From: Bacteroidota bacterium
Lineage (GTDB): Bacteria > Bacteroidota > Bacteroidia > Bacteroidales > UBA4417
Assembly: GCA_020048595.1 (NCBI GenBank)
Contig: JAIFMH010000129.1
Span: 1-10,864, forward strand
Length of the DNA stretch: 10,864 nt
Direction: 5' to 3'
The translations under genes were made by a program, and so were the position numbers. Each line of letters starts with the position of its first letter. Within the stretch, counting starts at the first letter, position 1. Under the pieces are notes generated by a model. That model saw only the letters and a program-made list of their open reading frames with translations. It had not been told where the DNA came from and did no database searches. Shown in pieces: positions 1-7,623 of the stretch.

Positions 1-1
1 G

Positions 2-625
2 CTGAATTTCGGAGCTGATGCTACACCGGGAACGCTTTCGGTTAATGGAATCAATAATTCCTGCGGCAATGGGCCAACTCATTCCGTTGATATCATTTTT
101 GAACCTTTGCCGGAGGTTGCCTTACCCACATTTCCTGAAATGTGTTATACCGCTCCCGGCTTTAAGTTAACCGGAGGTCAACCCGAAGGTGGCACTTATT
201 ATGTTGATGGCATAAAGGCTGATTCCCTGTTTCCCTACAAAGAACCGGAAGGACTTCATACTATTGTTTATGCGTACACAGCTCCGGCGGGCTGTTCAAA
301 CTCCGATACAACCGGAATTCTTTTACGTACCGGAGCCGATTGCCAGGGAAATGTATATTTCCCAAATGCCTTTACACCTGGTAATGATGCAGTGAATAAC
401 ACTTTCAGGCCTGTGGTGTATTCCATTTCCTCGTTTACAATGTATGTTTTCGACCGCTGGGGGCAACTCATCTATTCAACTGACAATGCAGACACAGGAT
501 GGGATGGAAATTATAAAGGGGAAGCATGCCCTGCAGGAACATATTCCTATTCCGTTACATATGGCCCTTCACTCCGCTCGGATGATAAAAAAACCAGGAG
601 AGGAACATTTGTATTGATTCGGTGA
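2..625 (+). CDS. Secreted/surface protein with type B T9SS C-terminal sorting domain (3' fragment)
   Basis: The reading frame is open from base 2 with no start, so only the last 207 residues of a longer protein are present. The first ~110 residues look like the end of an extracellular repeat-type adhesin (beta-rich, Gly/Pro/Thr-rich, Ig/PKD-like). The last ~90 residues carry the gliding-motility-associated C-terminal domain: CQGNVYFPNAFTPGND, then FDRWGQLIYST, then GWDGNYKG, then CPAGTYSYSVTY, ending in a short beta strand and RGTFVLIR. Family knowledge: this domain (CHU_C / TIGR04131 type) directs export by the Bacteroidota type IX secretion system, usually onto the cell surface or into the medium. 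The usual FTPNGDGxND calcium-binding-like loop is altered here to FTPGNDAVNN. The gene converges on the DUF58 gene with a gap of only 17 nt, and no clear terminator is visible between them. The function of the missing N-terminal part is unknown. Confidence 0.9.
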   Translation: MNFGADATPGTLSVNGINNSCGNGPTHSVDIIFEPLPEVALPTFPEMCYTAPGFKLTGGQPEGGTYYVDGIKADSLFPYKEPEGLHTIVYAYTAPAGCSNSDTTGILLRTGADCQGNVYFPNAFTPGNDAVNNTFRPVVYSISSFTMYVFDRWGQLIYSTDNADTGWDGNYKGEACPAGTYSYSVTYGPSLRSDDKKTRRGTFVLIR

Positions 626-642
626 TAAATTCATCCTGAAGT

Positions 643-1962
643 TTATACAGACCCTCTTGCTTTTAACTCAAGGTATTTATTGATGACACTTACCGTGAGA
701 TTTCCCGGCGTAGTCAATATAGTATGAATTCCATACTGTTCGAGTTCACGAACAAGGAGGCGTTTATCAAGTCTGAATTTTTCGGCAATCGTTTTTATAT
801 AAATATCTTGGAGCGTTTTCGGGCTTGATTCAAGCAGCGAATTTATCTCCGTATTTTCGAAAATCACTACCACAAGCAAATGCTGCGCGGCCATTTTGCG
901 TAAAAAAAACAACTGGCGTTTCAGCCCTTCAATGGTTTCGAAATTGGTAAACAATATCAGCAGACTCCGCTGTGTAATTTTAAGTTTAGCCGTTGCATAC
1001 AGCATTTCATAATCACTTTCTTTATAGAAGGTTTTCTGGTTATAAAGCACTTCCATAATTTTATTCATTTGTGTCGGCCGGCGTTCAGCCGGAACCACAT
1101 TGCTGATCTTATCCGAAAATGTTATCAGTCCTGCTTTGTCACCTTTAATCATAGCCGTATTCAGCAAAACCAGCGATGCATTAATAGCATAATCCAGCAG
1201 GCTCATCCCTTCGAACGGCATTTTCATCACCCGGCCTTTGTCAATCAGGCAGTATACCTGTTGCGAACGTTCGTCCTGGTAATTATTCACCATAAAATCG
1301 CCCCGGCGGGCTGTGGCCGGCCAGTTCACTTTGCGCGGATCATCGCCCTGAACATACGGCCTGATATGCTCAAATTCGCTGCTCGTGCCTATCTTTCGTA
1401 TTTTCTTGATTCCAATCTCAGTAAGACGGTTCGAAACTGCCATCAGTTCGAACCTCCGCATTTGCAAAAAGGAAGGATACACCGGCACTGATTGATTTTT
1501 ACAGGTCCTGAATCTCCTGAAAACGAGGCCAAGTGACCCTGTGGCAAGAGTGTTTACATAGCCAAAAATATATTCGCCACGCTTTAAAGGCTTCAGCAAA
1601 TAATTCAATTGTTTCGATTCGTTGCGTGACAGTGACAGGTCGAATCCGCCATCGCGGATCTGGAACTGAACCGGGTAATCTTCGTAGATTTTAAGTTTAA
1701 CAGGGAAATTATACCTGTTTTCGAGCAAAATCTGAACCGGGTTATTGTTGCCGTTCGAGAATTTTTCGGGCAATATCCGTACGGCAGTAATTCCTTTTGT
1801 GGCAAAAAGCATAACAATTTCAAGAATGGCACTTACTGCCAGTACAAGTACCCCGACAATTGCCACAGGAATAAGCCATGGCAGCAGAAGGGCGAATATG
1901 AACATCAGCACACATCCCCAGAAAAGGTAAAAAAAACGTCGTGTCAGAAACAGGTTAATCAC
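643..1962 (-). CDS. DUF58 domain-containing membrane protein (MoxR partner)
   Basis: A 439-residue protein with two N-terminal membrane segments (about residues 9-26 and 29-52) and a beta-rich region (about 60-165). The DUF58 signature follows at about 196-221: EFEHIRPYVQGDDPRKVNW and then PATARRGD. A von Willebrand A-like Rossmann fold extends from about 235 to 430 (VYCLIDKGRVM, AGLITFSD, LLILFTNFE, LLVVVIFEN). The first MIDAS-like loop reads DKGRVM rather than DxSxS, so metal binding by a classical MIDAS is doubtful. DUF58 proteins are nearly always encoded next to MoxR ATPases and are thought to be their substrates or adaptors, working at the membrane. The start is GTG, and its G is the last base of the MoxR stop (TAGTG), a 1-nt overlap that implies translational coupling. 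This is the last gene of the six-gene operon. Family assignment is firm; the precise role is unknown. Confidence 0.93.
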   Translation of the reverse strand: MINLFLTRRFFYLFWGCVLMFIFALLLPWLIPVAIVGVLVLAVSAILEIVMLFATKGITAVRILPEKFSNGNNNPVQILLENRYNFPVKLKIYEDYPVQFQIRDGGFDLSLSRNESKQLNYLLKPLKRGEYIFGYVNTLATGSLGLVFRRFRTCKNQSVPVYPSFLQMRRFELMAVSNRLTEIGIKKIRKIGTSSEFEHIRPYVQGDDPRKVNWPATARRGDFMVNNYQDERSQQVYCLIDKGRVMKMPFEGMSLLDYAINASLVLLNTAMIKGDKAGLITFSDKISNVVPAERRPTQMNKIMEVLYNQKTFYKESDYEMLYATAKLKITQRSLLILFTNFETIEGLKRQLFFLRKMAAQHLLVVVIFENTEINSLLESSPKTLQDIYIKTIAEKFRLDKRLLVRELEQYGIHTILTTPGNLTVSVINKYLELKARGSV

Positions 1963-2960
1963 TAGCGTGGAACTTCTATTTTTCGTAAAATCTGTCTTAT
2001 TACCTCATCATTGGTAAGCCCTTCCATCTCCTTTTCAGGGGAAAGAATAATACGGTGGCGCAACACAGGAAATGCAAGCTCCTGGATATCTTCGGGAACG
2101 ATAAAGTCCTTGCCCCGCAAAGCAGCCAATGCTTTGGAAGCATGCATCAGCGCAAGGCTTGCCCTTGGCGATGCTCCCAGGTATAAAAACGGATGGTTCC
2201 GGGTAGCCGCTACAATACTTACGATATATTCTTTCAGCCTGGGTTCAACATGTACTTCTCCTGCCAGTTTCCGGAATGTTGATATTTCTTCAGGGCTTAG
2301 AACTGCCTGAACAGAATCAAGCTGATTTATGGCTCCCTGGCTTTGGCTGTGTAATTCAAGAATCTGCAACTCTTCCGCCTGTGAAGGATACGTGATATCA
2401 ATTTTAAACATAAACCGGTCGAGCTGTGCTTCAGGCAGCCGGTATGTGCCTTCGTGATCAACCGGATTTTGAGTGGCAAGGATAATAAACGGGAATTCAA
2501 GCAGATAAGTATTCCCGTCGTAGCTGATCTGGCGCTCTTCCATTACTTCGAACAATGCCGATTGTGTTTTTGCCGGTGCGCGGTTTATTTCGTCAATCAG
2601 CACGATATTTGAAAAAACAGGCCCTTTCCTGAATACAAAATTTCCTGATGCCGGGTGAAATATCGAAGTGCCTATAACATCCGAGGGCATCAGGTCAGGA
2701 GTAAACTGTATCCGCGAATAGCTGGTTGCTATGGTACGTGCAAGTAGTTTTGCCGTAAGCGTTTTTGCAATTCCAGGCACTCCTTCAATCAGCACATGGC
2801 CATCTGCCAGTATTGCAGTAAGCAGGAGTTCTGCCATGGCTGTCTGCCCTACCAGGCATTTCGCCATCTCGGCTTTCAGTGTCTCAACCTTTTGGTTCAG
2901 ATTGGTAAAATCGAGGCGTGGATTAAATTCTATTTTATCTTCATTTGACATGGTACTCAC
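1962..2960 (-). CDS. MoxR-family AAA+ ATPase
   Basis: A 332-residue protein of normal MoxR length and cytoplasmic, with no signal peptide. AAA+ motifs appear in order: Walker A GVPGIAKT (about 60-67), Walker B IVLIDEINR (about 119-127), sensor 1 ATQNP (162-166), the arginine-finger region EAQLDRF (177-183), and sensor 2 GASPRAS (262-268) in the C-terminal helical lid. All catalytic motifs look intact. MoxR ATPases are believed to act as chaperones that remodel or activate partner proteins, typically the DUF58 or vWA protein encoded beside them. The upstream DUF4350 gene ends in TGA overlapping a GTG start by 4 nt (GTGA). An in-frame ATG three codons later (2951) is an alternative start. The GTG is kept because the 4-nt overlap matches the other junctions. 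Confidence 0.96.
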   Translation of the reverse strand: MSTMSNEDKIEFNPRLDFTNLNQKVETLKAEMAKCLVGQTAMAELLLTAILADGHVLIEGVPGIAKTLTAKLLARTIATSYSRIQFTPDLMPSDVIGTSIFHPASGNFVFRKGPVFSNIVLIDEINRAPAKTQSALFEVMEERQISYDGNTYLLEFPFIILATQNPVDHEGTYRLPEAQLDRFMFKIDITYPSQAEELQILELHSQSQGAINQLDSVQAVLSPEEISTFRKLAGEVHVEPRLKEYIVSIVAATRNHPFLYLGASPRASLALMHASKALAALRGKDFIVPEDIQELAFPVLRHRIILSPEKEMEGLTNDEVIRQILRKIEVPR

Positions 2961-4144
2961 GTTTTAAGCCTGGTTTTAATAACAAAGGATTCTATGGATT
3001 TATTCAGTTCGATCAGTTCTTCGGGAGTTACTATTTTGGTGTACCGTATTTTATTTACAACATTCACAAGATTCATGGTTTCAGCCGGATCGTATCCTGA
3101 TTTTTCTGAAAGCACTGCAGCAAATTCGTTATCGGTTTTTTGCGTGGGCAGGTGATAATGTAAGCGGATGCGTTCAAGGAAATAAGCTACACGTTTATGT
3201 GCAATATCGCTGTAGTCACGCTGCTCAAAATATAGCAAACCAACAGTTTTAACAAATTCAAGCGAAGTATTTTTCAGTGGTTCAACTACAGGCACCATGC
3301 TGCGCCGGCGACGGGTTTCAAATACAAGGATCAGTAAAACTCCGAACAATGAAAGGAAATATGCCCACGAAAGCGCCCTGCTTGCCAGTATTACCCTTAT
3401 TGGACTGGTGTCTTCGCCGCGCCCCTGTTTCATATATTCGTCCCATACCAATGGCCTGTCCGCCGGCAGGTACGACAAAGCTTTGAAAGGTATGTCGCTC
3501 ATGCCATCCTGCAGGATAAACCAATTAGAGAACATCAGCGGCAACGAACAGAGAACCAGTGAACCTTTGCCCATCTGGATTTTTATCATCACTTTCCTCT
3601 TTTGAAGGTCTTCCATCAGGGCAGTTACTTTATACAAGCTATCTGTTACCGTGAAATATCCCCTGGAAAAGGATGGAACGGCAAAACTACGGTCATCTGT
3701 TAAAGGATTACAAAAATGATAGGCCGAATCGTTTTTCGAACTGAGATTGAATTGTGCTGTCAGCTTTATTCCTAAAGAGTCGCAGAAAGAATCTTCAAAT
3801 CTTTCGGAAGCAATAAAAACATGGTTGCCGCTTTTTACAAATTCGCTGAGTTTTACAAGCTCAACGTTTGAAAGTGCTGCAGCCGGAGCAATAAGTATAT
3901 AATTATATTTGTTTACGATAGTATCGGTAAGCTGGTTGTACACCGGCTGGCGCGAAACAGTAATTTTTTCATTTGGAAACAGTGATTCAGCCTCATTGAA
4001 AAGAATATAACTTCCATAAGGATTCTTATCTGTATTTATCAGTGTTGGTTCCCAGTTTATGGGTACAGGCTTGAGCCAGTTGAACACAATAAGCACTATT
4101 GAAAGGGCGATGATAACGGCGATATGGTAGGTGTATTTTCTCAT
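2957..4144 (-). CDS. DUF4350 domain-containing membrane protein
   Basis: A 395-residue protein. An N-terminal membrane segment (about residues 7-25, uncleaved anchor or signal) is followed by an extracytoplasmic domain (about 30-245). This contains NTDKNPYGSYILFNEAESLF and an amidotransferase/ThuA-like Rossmann core (YNYILIAPAAAL, then LSEFVKSGNHVFIASE), typical of DUF4350. A second membrane helix (about 257-276, AYFLSLFGVLLILVFE) ends in an arginine-rich RRRR stop-transfer. A helical cytoplasmic tail (about 285-395) contains FVKTVGLLYFEQRDYSDIA and KIRYTK. The protein therefore links the cell exterior to the cytoplasmic side where MoxR would act. The ATG start overlaps the DUF4129 stop by 4 nt (ATGA). 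DUF4350 genes usually lie between DUF4129 and MoxR genes, as here. The biochemical function is not established; no catalytic Cys/His pair is evident. Confidence 0.9.
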   Translation of the reverse strand: MRKYTYHIAVIIALSIVLIVFNWLKPVPINWEPTLINTDKNPYGSYILFNEAESLFPNEKITVSRQPVYNQLTDTIVNKYNYILIAPAAALSNVELVKLSEFVKSGNHVFIASERFEDSFCDSLGIKLTAQFNLSSKNDSAYHFCNPLTDDRSFAVPSFSRGYFTVTDSLYKVTALMEDLQKRKVMIKIQMGKGSLVLCSLPLMFSNWFILQDGMSDIPFKALSYLPADRPLVWDEYMKQGRGEDTSPIRVILASRALSWAYFLSLFGVLLILVFETRRRRSMVPVVEPLKNTSLEFVKTVGLLYFEQRDYSDIAHKRVAYFLERIRLHYHLPTQKTDNEFAAVLSEKSGYDPAETMNLVNVVNKIRYTKIVTPEELIELNKSIESFVIKTRLKT

Positions 4145-4851
4145 TCCGCCAGCGATTTCTGAAATTCGACAAATGCAGAACTTATCTGCTGGTATTGCAA
4201 TTCATCCGGAACAAATTCCCCGTACCAGATAAATTCAAATCCGTAAACCAGCTGTGCAAAAACATTTCTTATTTCGCCACTGCCTAATTCCGACAAGTAC
4301 TGGCGGTTTGTTTTTTCGTCCCTGGGTTGAATTTTGCCAGCCATAGCAAGCATGGCCAGTGTTTGCAGGTAATGATACCTCACAGCAAGCCTGTAATTCC
4401 CAAGCCTGGTCGCCTGGTCAATTAAAACAGGGAAATCCATCCGGGAAATATTTTCTTTCCCGATACCATAAACTGGTTGCAATGCCTGGTTTTTTCGTCT
4501 GAAAAGGGCAATCGGGTTAATATTGTTTATCCTTAAAATGATGGCAATAATAGCCAATGCAATTAAAATAACCAGGAACAGTTCAACACTGCCGGCGTGA
4601 TTAAACAGCCGGAATACCCAGTTAAATTTGTCGAGTAACCATTGCAGCAGCATCTTCTGGAAACTGAAATTCCCCTCTTTCTGCGAATAATCAAAAGCCT
4701 TCTGCTCCCGGTATTCAGCTATTTTCTCAGCATCCGGCAACCGGATGTTGATGCTTGCTGTATCAGGTTGAACAGCAATATCAGCCCCTCTTCCTGCCGG
4801 AAGCAGGAAAAGGGTGATAAACAATAATAATATGGTTTTTCTAATACTCAC
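4141..4851 (-). CDS. DUF4129 domain-containing membrane protein
   Basis: A 236-residue protein from the GTG at 4851 (SIRKTILLLFITLFLLPAG), which gives a proper signal peptide of about 20 residues. A longer frame to a TTG at 4896 would put 15 extra residues before that signal and overlap the preceding gene far more, so it is not used. After the signal comes a short periplasmic stretch (about 24-86), one membrane helix (about 89-107, ELFLVILIALAIIAIIL), and the cytoplasmic DUF4129 core (about 140-235). The core has the family pattern GNYRLAVRYHYLQTLAMLA, a DEKTNRQYLSEL segment and FEFIWYGEF. In other bacteria DUF4129 is often the C-terminal part of transglutaminase-like membrane proteins next to MoxR/DUF58; no transglutaminase is present here. 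The gene overlaps its upstream neighbour by 11 nt and its downstream neighbour by 4 nt. Role unknown. Confidence 0.88.
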   Translation of the reverse strand: MSIRKTILLLFITLFLLPAGRGADIAVQPDTASINIRLPDAEKIAEYREQKAFDYSQKEGNFSFQKMLLQWLLDKFNWVFRLFNHAGSVELFLVILIALAIIAIILRINNINPIALFRRKNQALQPVYGIGKENISRMDFPVLIDQATRLGNYRLAVRYHYLQTLAMLAMAGKIQPRDEKTNRQYLSELGSGEIRNVFAQLVYGFEFIWYGEFVPDELQYQQISSAFVEFQKSLAE

Positions 4852-5701
4852 CTTCGTTTTTAGGAGCGGTTTCAACTTGTACACCTGCAAGATCAATTTG
4901 TTGTTTCAGCCCTTTATTTTCATGGCGTTCAACCATATTAAAGTATTGAAATGCAATAGCAATAAAAAGCAAAGGGTAAAGCAACGAAATACCTATAGTT
5001 GCAATTGAATTAGTTAGTATCGTTCCGGCATCGAAAGCAAAAAGATTCTGATGTAATCCCCTAACAAACAAAGAAATATAGGTTGGAATAGTAAAAATCA
5101 GCTGCATAAGGCCAACAACTATACTCATTACTATCACTAATCCGAACGTTGACCACCATTTTCCTTTGATCAGCGAAATACTTCTCGAAATACTTTTAAA
5201 AACAGGCACATCTTCAACTAAAATAATAACCTGTACAAATGTTAACGCAACTACCAGGTATATGCCGGGGATTAATAGAAGCAGAGATCCAAATCCAATC
5301 ATAATACTCATAATAATGCCGGATAGTATTATTTTCACAATCTTCTGCGAAGCCCTGCTAAAAACCTGGCTGGGGGTAATTTCCCTGTTACCGTTAAGAT
5401 ATTCGGTTATATAGGCGTAAGTAACAGTCATAAGCCACGAATAAGCAATCAGGTAAACCGGAATCAGTATCAGGTAAAGAGCCCAAAACCCGTCAGGCAA
5501 TCCTTGTGCAAAATCAAAAGTGCCTATCTGCATATCCGCCTGCATATAGGCTACAAGTAAATTCCCTACAATCATCAGTGGTGCTCCAAGAAAAAGGAGG
5601 CTGAGACTGAGGTTTTTAAAATTCTGGCGTGCAAACTGGAAAGTAGCATTAAACTTTTCTCCAAAGTCGCGTTCTTCACGAAGATTGATCCATTCGGTCA
5701 T
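4841..5701 (-). CDS. Multi-pass membrane protein (GPDPase-membrane-domain / DUF975-like)
   Basis: A 286-residue integral membrane protein with about six hydrophobic segments (roughly residues 31-52, 72-94, 122-145, 146-163, 184-209 and 230-254) and a charged cytoplasmic tail. The stretch LLLIPGIYLVVALTFVQVII followed by LVEDVPVFKSISRSISLIKG and KWWSTFG is the characteristic centre of the glycerophosphodiester phosphodiesterase membrane domain / DUF975 group. No enzymatic phosphodiesterase domain is attached. Members of this group are common beside SpoIIM and RDD genes in Bacteroidota but have no assigned biochemical activity. The ATG start lies inside the end of the SpoIIM gene (26-nt overlap), and no Shine-Dalgarno sequence is seen. 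Family placement is by pattern only. Confidence 0.85.
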   Translation of the reverse strand: MTEWINLREERDFGEKFNATFQFARQNFKNLSLSLLFLGAPLMIVGNLLVAYMQADMQIGTFDFAQGLPDGFWALYLILIPVYLIAYSWLMTVTYAYITEYLNGNREITPSQVFSRASQKIVKIILSGIIMSIMIGFGSLLLLIPGIYLVVALTFVQVIILVEDVPVFKSISRSISLIKGKWWSTFGLVIVMSIVVGLMQLIFTIPTYISLFVRGLHQNLFAFDAGTILTNSIATIGISLLYPLLFIAIAFQYFNMVERHENKGLKQQIDLAGVQVETAPKNEGEY

Positions 5702-6665
5702 AGTTAGTTGGTTTTTTAGGGTTGTTGTATTTGTTTGATAAACGAAAAGGAATTATTATAAAATAAGTAAATACAAAAGCTAACGAAACCAGGATAATAC
5801 TGCTGCTTATCCAAACAGGCATAAAAGTATGCCTGGTAACAAATCCCTCGAGGAAACCGGCAAAAATAAAGAAAGGCACCAGCGAAACAACAATTTTAAT
5901 ACCATCAGCAGCACCCTTACGGAAAGCATATCCCCTGGGGAAAGAACCCGGAAATAGAATGCTGTTTCCCAGTACAATACCGGCTCCGCCGGCAATAATT
6001 ATTGAAGTGATTTCGAGCGTACCATGAACCCATATGGATAATACCGAAGTAAAAAGCAACCCTTTCTGAAAAAAGAAATACTGAAAGGCTCCAAGCATAA
6101 TCCCATTGCTGAGCAATAACAATATGCTTCCGGCTGAAATCATAATACCGGCAACAAAAGCGATAAATGACACTTTAATGTTATTGGAAGTGATAAACAG
6201 AAATGAACTCGACGCATCGTAGCTTTTATAAATTGCCATGGGATCGCCTTTACCGATATTGTCAAGGGTCTTGTTCATGTATTCGTCGCCAAGTATGAGC
6301 CTCACATAGGTTTCGTCGTTGGCAGCCGAAAAAATACCAATCAGTATTCCAATAGTAAAGAACAAAAGAGAATAGAGCAACTGGTTTTTGTGTTCCGCTA
6401 TAAGCAACGGAATTTCTTTGCCCCAAAAACTTCGGAACCTTCCATGGTGAAGCTTCTGGTTTTTATATAAGCGCAGGAATTTAAGACTGGTAAGCTGGTT
6501 GAGGTATGATTCCGTTTTTGACCCGGGATAAAATGTACGTGCGAATGAAAGTTCATCAGTGAGTTCAATAAAATGCGACGCTACCTGGTCGGGTGTAAGA
6601 TTGTCGCTCTCCTCCATTTCTTTCCATTTCGTTGAATTTTTTGAGACAAAGGCAGCTTCTTTCAT
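5676..6665 (-). CDS. SpoIIM-family (stage II sporulation protein M-like) membrane protein
   Basis: A 329-residue protein, the first gene of the operon. An N-terminal cytoplasmic helical region of about 90 residues (KEMEESDNLTPDQVASHFIE, and later RSFWGKEIPLLI) precedes about six membrane segments (roughly 96-114, 163-186, 187-201, 206-232, 257-275 and 287-307). SpoIIM hallmarks are present: NNIKVSFIAFVAGI (about 161-174), LLSNGIMLGAFQYFF (about 184-198) and the conserved HGTLEITSIIIAGGAG (about 214-229). In Bacillus, SpoIIM is part of the peptidoglycan-remodelling engulfment complex. Bacteroidota do not sporulate, so here the family has another, uncharacterised membrane role. The N-terminal extension is typical of the non-sporulation branch. 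A good TAnnTTTG promoter lies about 60 nt upstream. Confidence 0.93.
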   Translation of the reverse strand: MKEAAFVSKNSTKWKEMEESDNLTPDQVASHFIELTDELSFARTFYPGSKTESYLNQLTSLKFLRLYKNQKLHHGRFRSFWGKEIPLLIAEHKNQLLYSLLFFTIGILIGIFSAANDETYVRLILGDEYMNKTLDNIGKGDPMAIYKSYDASSSFLFITSNNIKVSFIAFVAGIMISAGSILLLLSNGIMLGAFQYFFFQKGLLFTSVLSIWVHGTLEITSIIIAGGAGIVLGNSILFPGSFPRGYAFRKGAADGIKIVVSLVPFFIFAGFLEGFVTRHTFMPVWISSSIILVSLAFVFTYFIIIPFRLSNKYNNPKKPTNYDRMDQSS

Positions 6666-6723
6666 GCAGTGTGATATGGGTAACGGTAAAATAAGTATAA
6701 AAAAAGATAAGTTTTTAACAAAG

Positions 6724-6752
6724 CAAATATAAGTTATTTTTGCAATAACAAA
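6724..6752 (-). promoter_or_regulatory. Promoter of the SpoIIM-to-DUF58 operon
   Basis: Read on the minus strand, TTTG (6752-6749) is followed after 17 nt by TATATTTG (6731-6724). This matches the Bacteroidota -33/-7 consensus TTTG ... TAnnTTTG in both elements and in spacing. Transcription would start near 6717, leaving a leader of about 50 nt before the SpoIIM ATG. It is the only strong element found upstream of the whole operon. Basis: consensus match seen in sequence; activity inferred. Confidence 0.65.
6735..6742 (+). promoter_or_regulatory. Promoter -7 element of the RDD gene
   Basis: TATTTTTG is a perfect match to TAnnTTTG and lies 18 nt before the RDD ATG, so the transcript would have a very short leader of about 10 nt. 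No convincing TTTG is seen at the -33 position. The element sits within the 17-nt spacer of the opposite-strand promoter, so the two divergent promoters overlap physically. Confidence 0.55.
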
Positions 6753-6760
6753 CTTTCATT

Positions 6761-7483
6761 ATGTCGGACTTTGATATTCTTACCAGCCAGAACGTATCCG
6801 TTAAATATAATGTTGCCGGAGTAGGTAACAGAATAGCAGCAACAGCCATTGATTATTTTTTTATCGGTATCTGGGTCTTTTTTCTTTCAGCCATAGTACA
6901 GCTGAATTTCCAGGTTACAAATCCGGTTGTGTTAGTTATATTGTATTCACCGGTTGTGTTTTACCAGCTTCTGATGGAGATTTTTTTTAACGGCCAGAGT
7001 GCCGGTAAAATGATGATGAAAATACGTGTGATGAAAACGGATGGTTCAACTCCTTCGGTACTTGCATACCTGCTCCGATGGATGTTCCGTCTTTTAGATA
7101 TCACTTTTTCAATGGGAAGCATTGCTGTAATCACGATTGCATTCACCGAAAAAGCACAACGCCTGGGAGATCTGGCAGCAGGAACAACTGTAATCCGGAT
7201 TAAAACCAGGACAAAACTCCAGGAACTCGTACCACTTACCAGGGATGAAAATTACCAACCTATGTTCAGTGAGGTTGTTGCACTTAACGATAAGGATATA
7301 AGCCTGCTGAAGAAAGTACTGTATAAACGGGCAGAGAGTCCTGATCCTGAACTGGTGCAGAAAATGGCAGCGCATATACGAAAAGCAACAGGAATCGCTG
7401 CTGAAATGGACGATTTGCAATTTCTAAAAACATGCTTAGCGGATTACGAGTTTTACGCCCTGCAGGAAAAATCGGTTTTATAA
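6761..7483 (+). CDS. RDD-family membrane protein
   Basis: A 240-residue protein. The RDD domain covers about residues 14-150. It has GNRIAATAIDYFF with the defining Arg (24) and Asp (31), GQSAGKMMMKIRVMKTDG (about 78-95), LRWMFRLLD (about 105-113), and QRLGDLAAGTTVIRI with the second Asp (137). Membrane segments lie at about 29-48, 54-75 and 107-129. After the domain there is a soluble, charged, mostly helical tail of about 90 residues (LNDKDISLLKKVLYKR, PELVQKMAAHIRKATG), longer than in minimal RDD proteins. RDD proteins have been linked to ion transport in some bacteria, but the family role is broad. The gene is divergent from the SpoIIM operon across 95 nt and shares its promoter region. 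This is the usual Bacteroidota arrangement and suggests a common function. Start: ATG directly behind a -7 element. Confidence 0.93.
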   Translation: MSDFDILTSQNVSVKYNVAGVGNRIAATAIDYFFIGIWVFFLSAIVQLNFQVTNPVVLVILYSPVVFYQLLMEIFFNGQSAGKMMMKIRVMKTDGSTPSVLAYLLRWMFRLLDITFSMGSIAVITIAFTEKAQRLGDLAAGTTVIRIKTRTKLQELVPLTRDENYQPMFSEVVALNDKDISLLKKVLYKRAESPDPELVQKMAAHIRKATGIAAEMDDLQFLKTCLADYEFYALQEKSVL

Positions 7484-7525
7484 AGGCATTTTGTTGCACT
7501 AGTGACAGGGTAGTGATAGAAAATA

Positions 7526-7623
7526 CATGCATAATTACACTTCGCACATTGATATGTAAATAAATTTTCTGAAATTTGATGAAATATTTTAGCTAGAGGT
7601 AGTCTAAATGCCATGCATAATTA
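7526..7623 (+). repeat. 12-bp direct repeat pair in the kinase leader
   Basis: CATGCATAATTA occurs at 7526-7537 and again at 7612-7623, 86 nt apart start to start. The core ATGCAT is itself palindromic. The first copy lies upstream of the putative kinase promoter; the second lies just after the first possible start codon (7608). In the same gap, TAGTGA is repeated at 7500-7505 and 7511-7516, exactly 11 bp apart, which would place both on one face of the helix. These could be regulator half-sites; chance is possible in AT-rich DNA. Confidence 0.35.
7549..7578 (+). promoter_or_regulatory. Possible promoter of the histidine kinase gene
   Basis: TTG (7549-7551), a 19-nt spacer, then GAAATTTG (7571-7578), which matches seven of eight bases of TAnnTTTG. 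Transcription would begin near 7585, upstream of both candidate start codons (7608 and 7656). The imperfect -7 element makes this tentative. Confidence 0.35.

Noticed and set aside
1069..1491. A 140-codon open frame on the + strand
   Set aside because: It lies wholly antisense inside the DUF58 gene, whose protein has clear family motifs; composition and lack of motifs mark it as a shadow.
4852..4896. Upstream extension of the DUF4129 gene to a TTG at 4896
   Set aside because: It would put 15 residues before a well-formed signal peptide and increase the overlap with the preceding gene to 56 nt; the GTG at 4851 fits better.
5676..6665. SpoIIM homology as a sign of a sporulating Firmicute
   Set aside because: The T9SS sorting domain and the TAnnTTTG promoters point to Bacteroidota, where non-sporulation SpoIIM homologues are common.
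7526..7623. The 12-bp direct repeat as a target-site duplication of an insertion sequence
   Set aside because: Only 74 nt lie between the copies, with no terminal inverted repeats and no transposase fragment.
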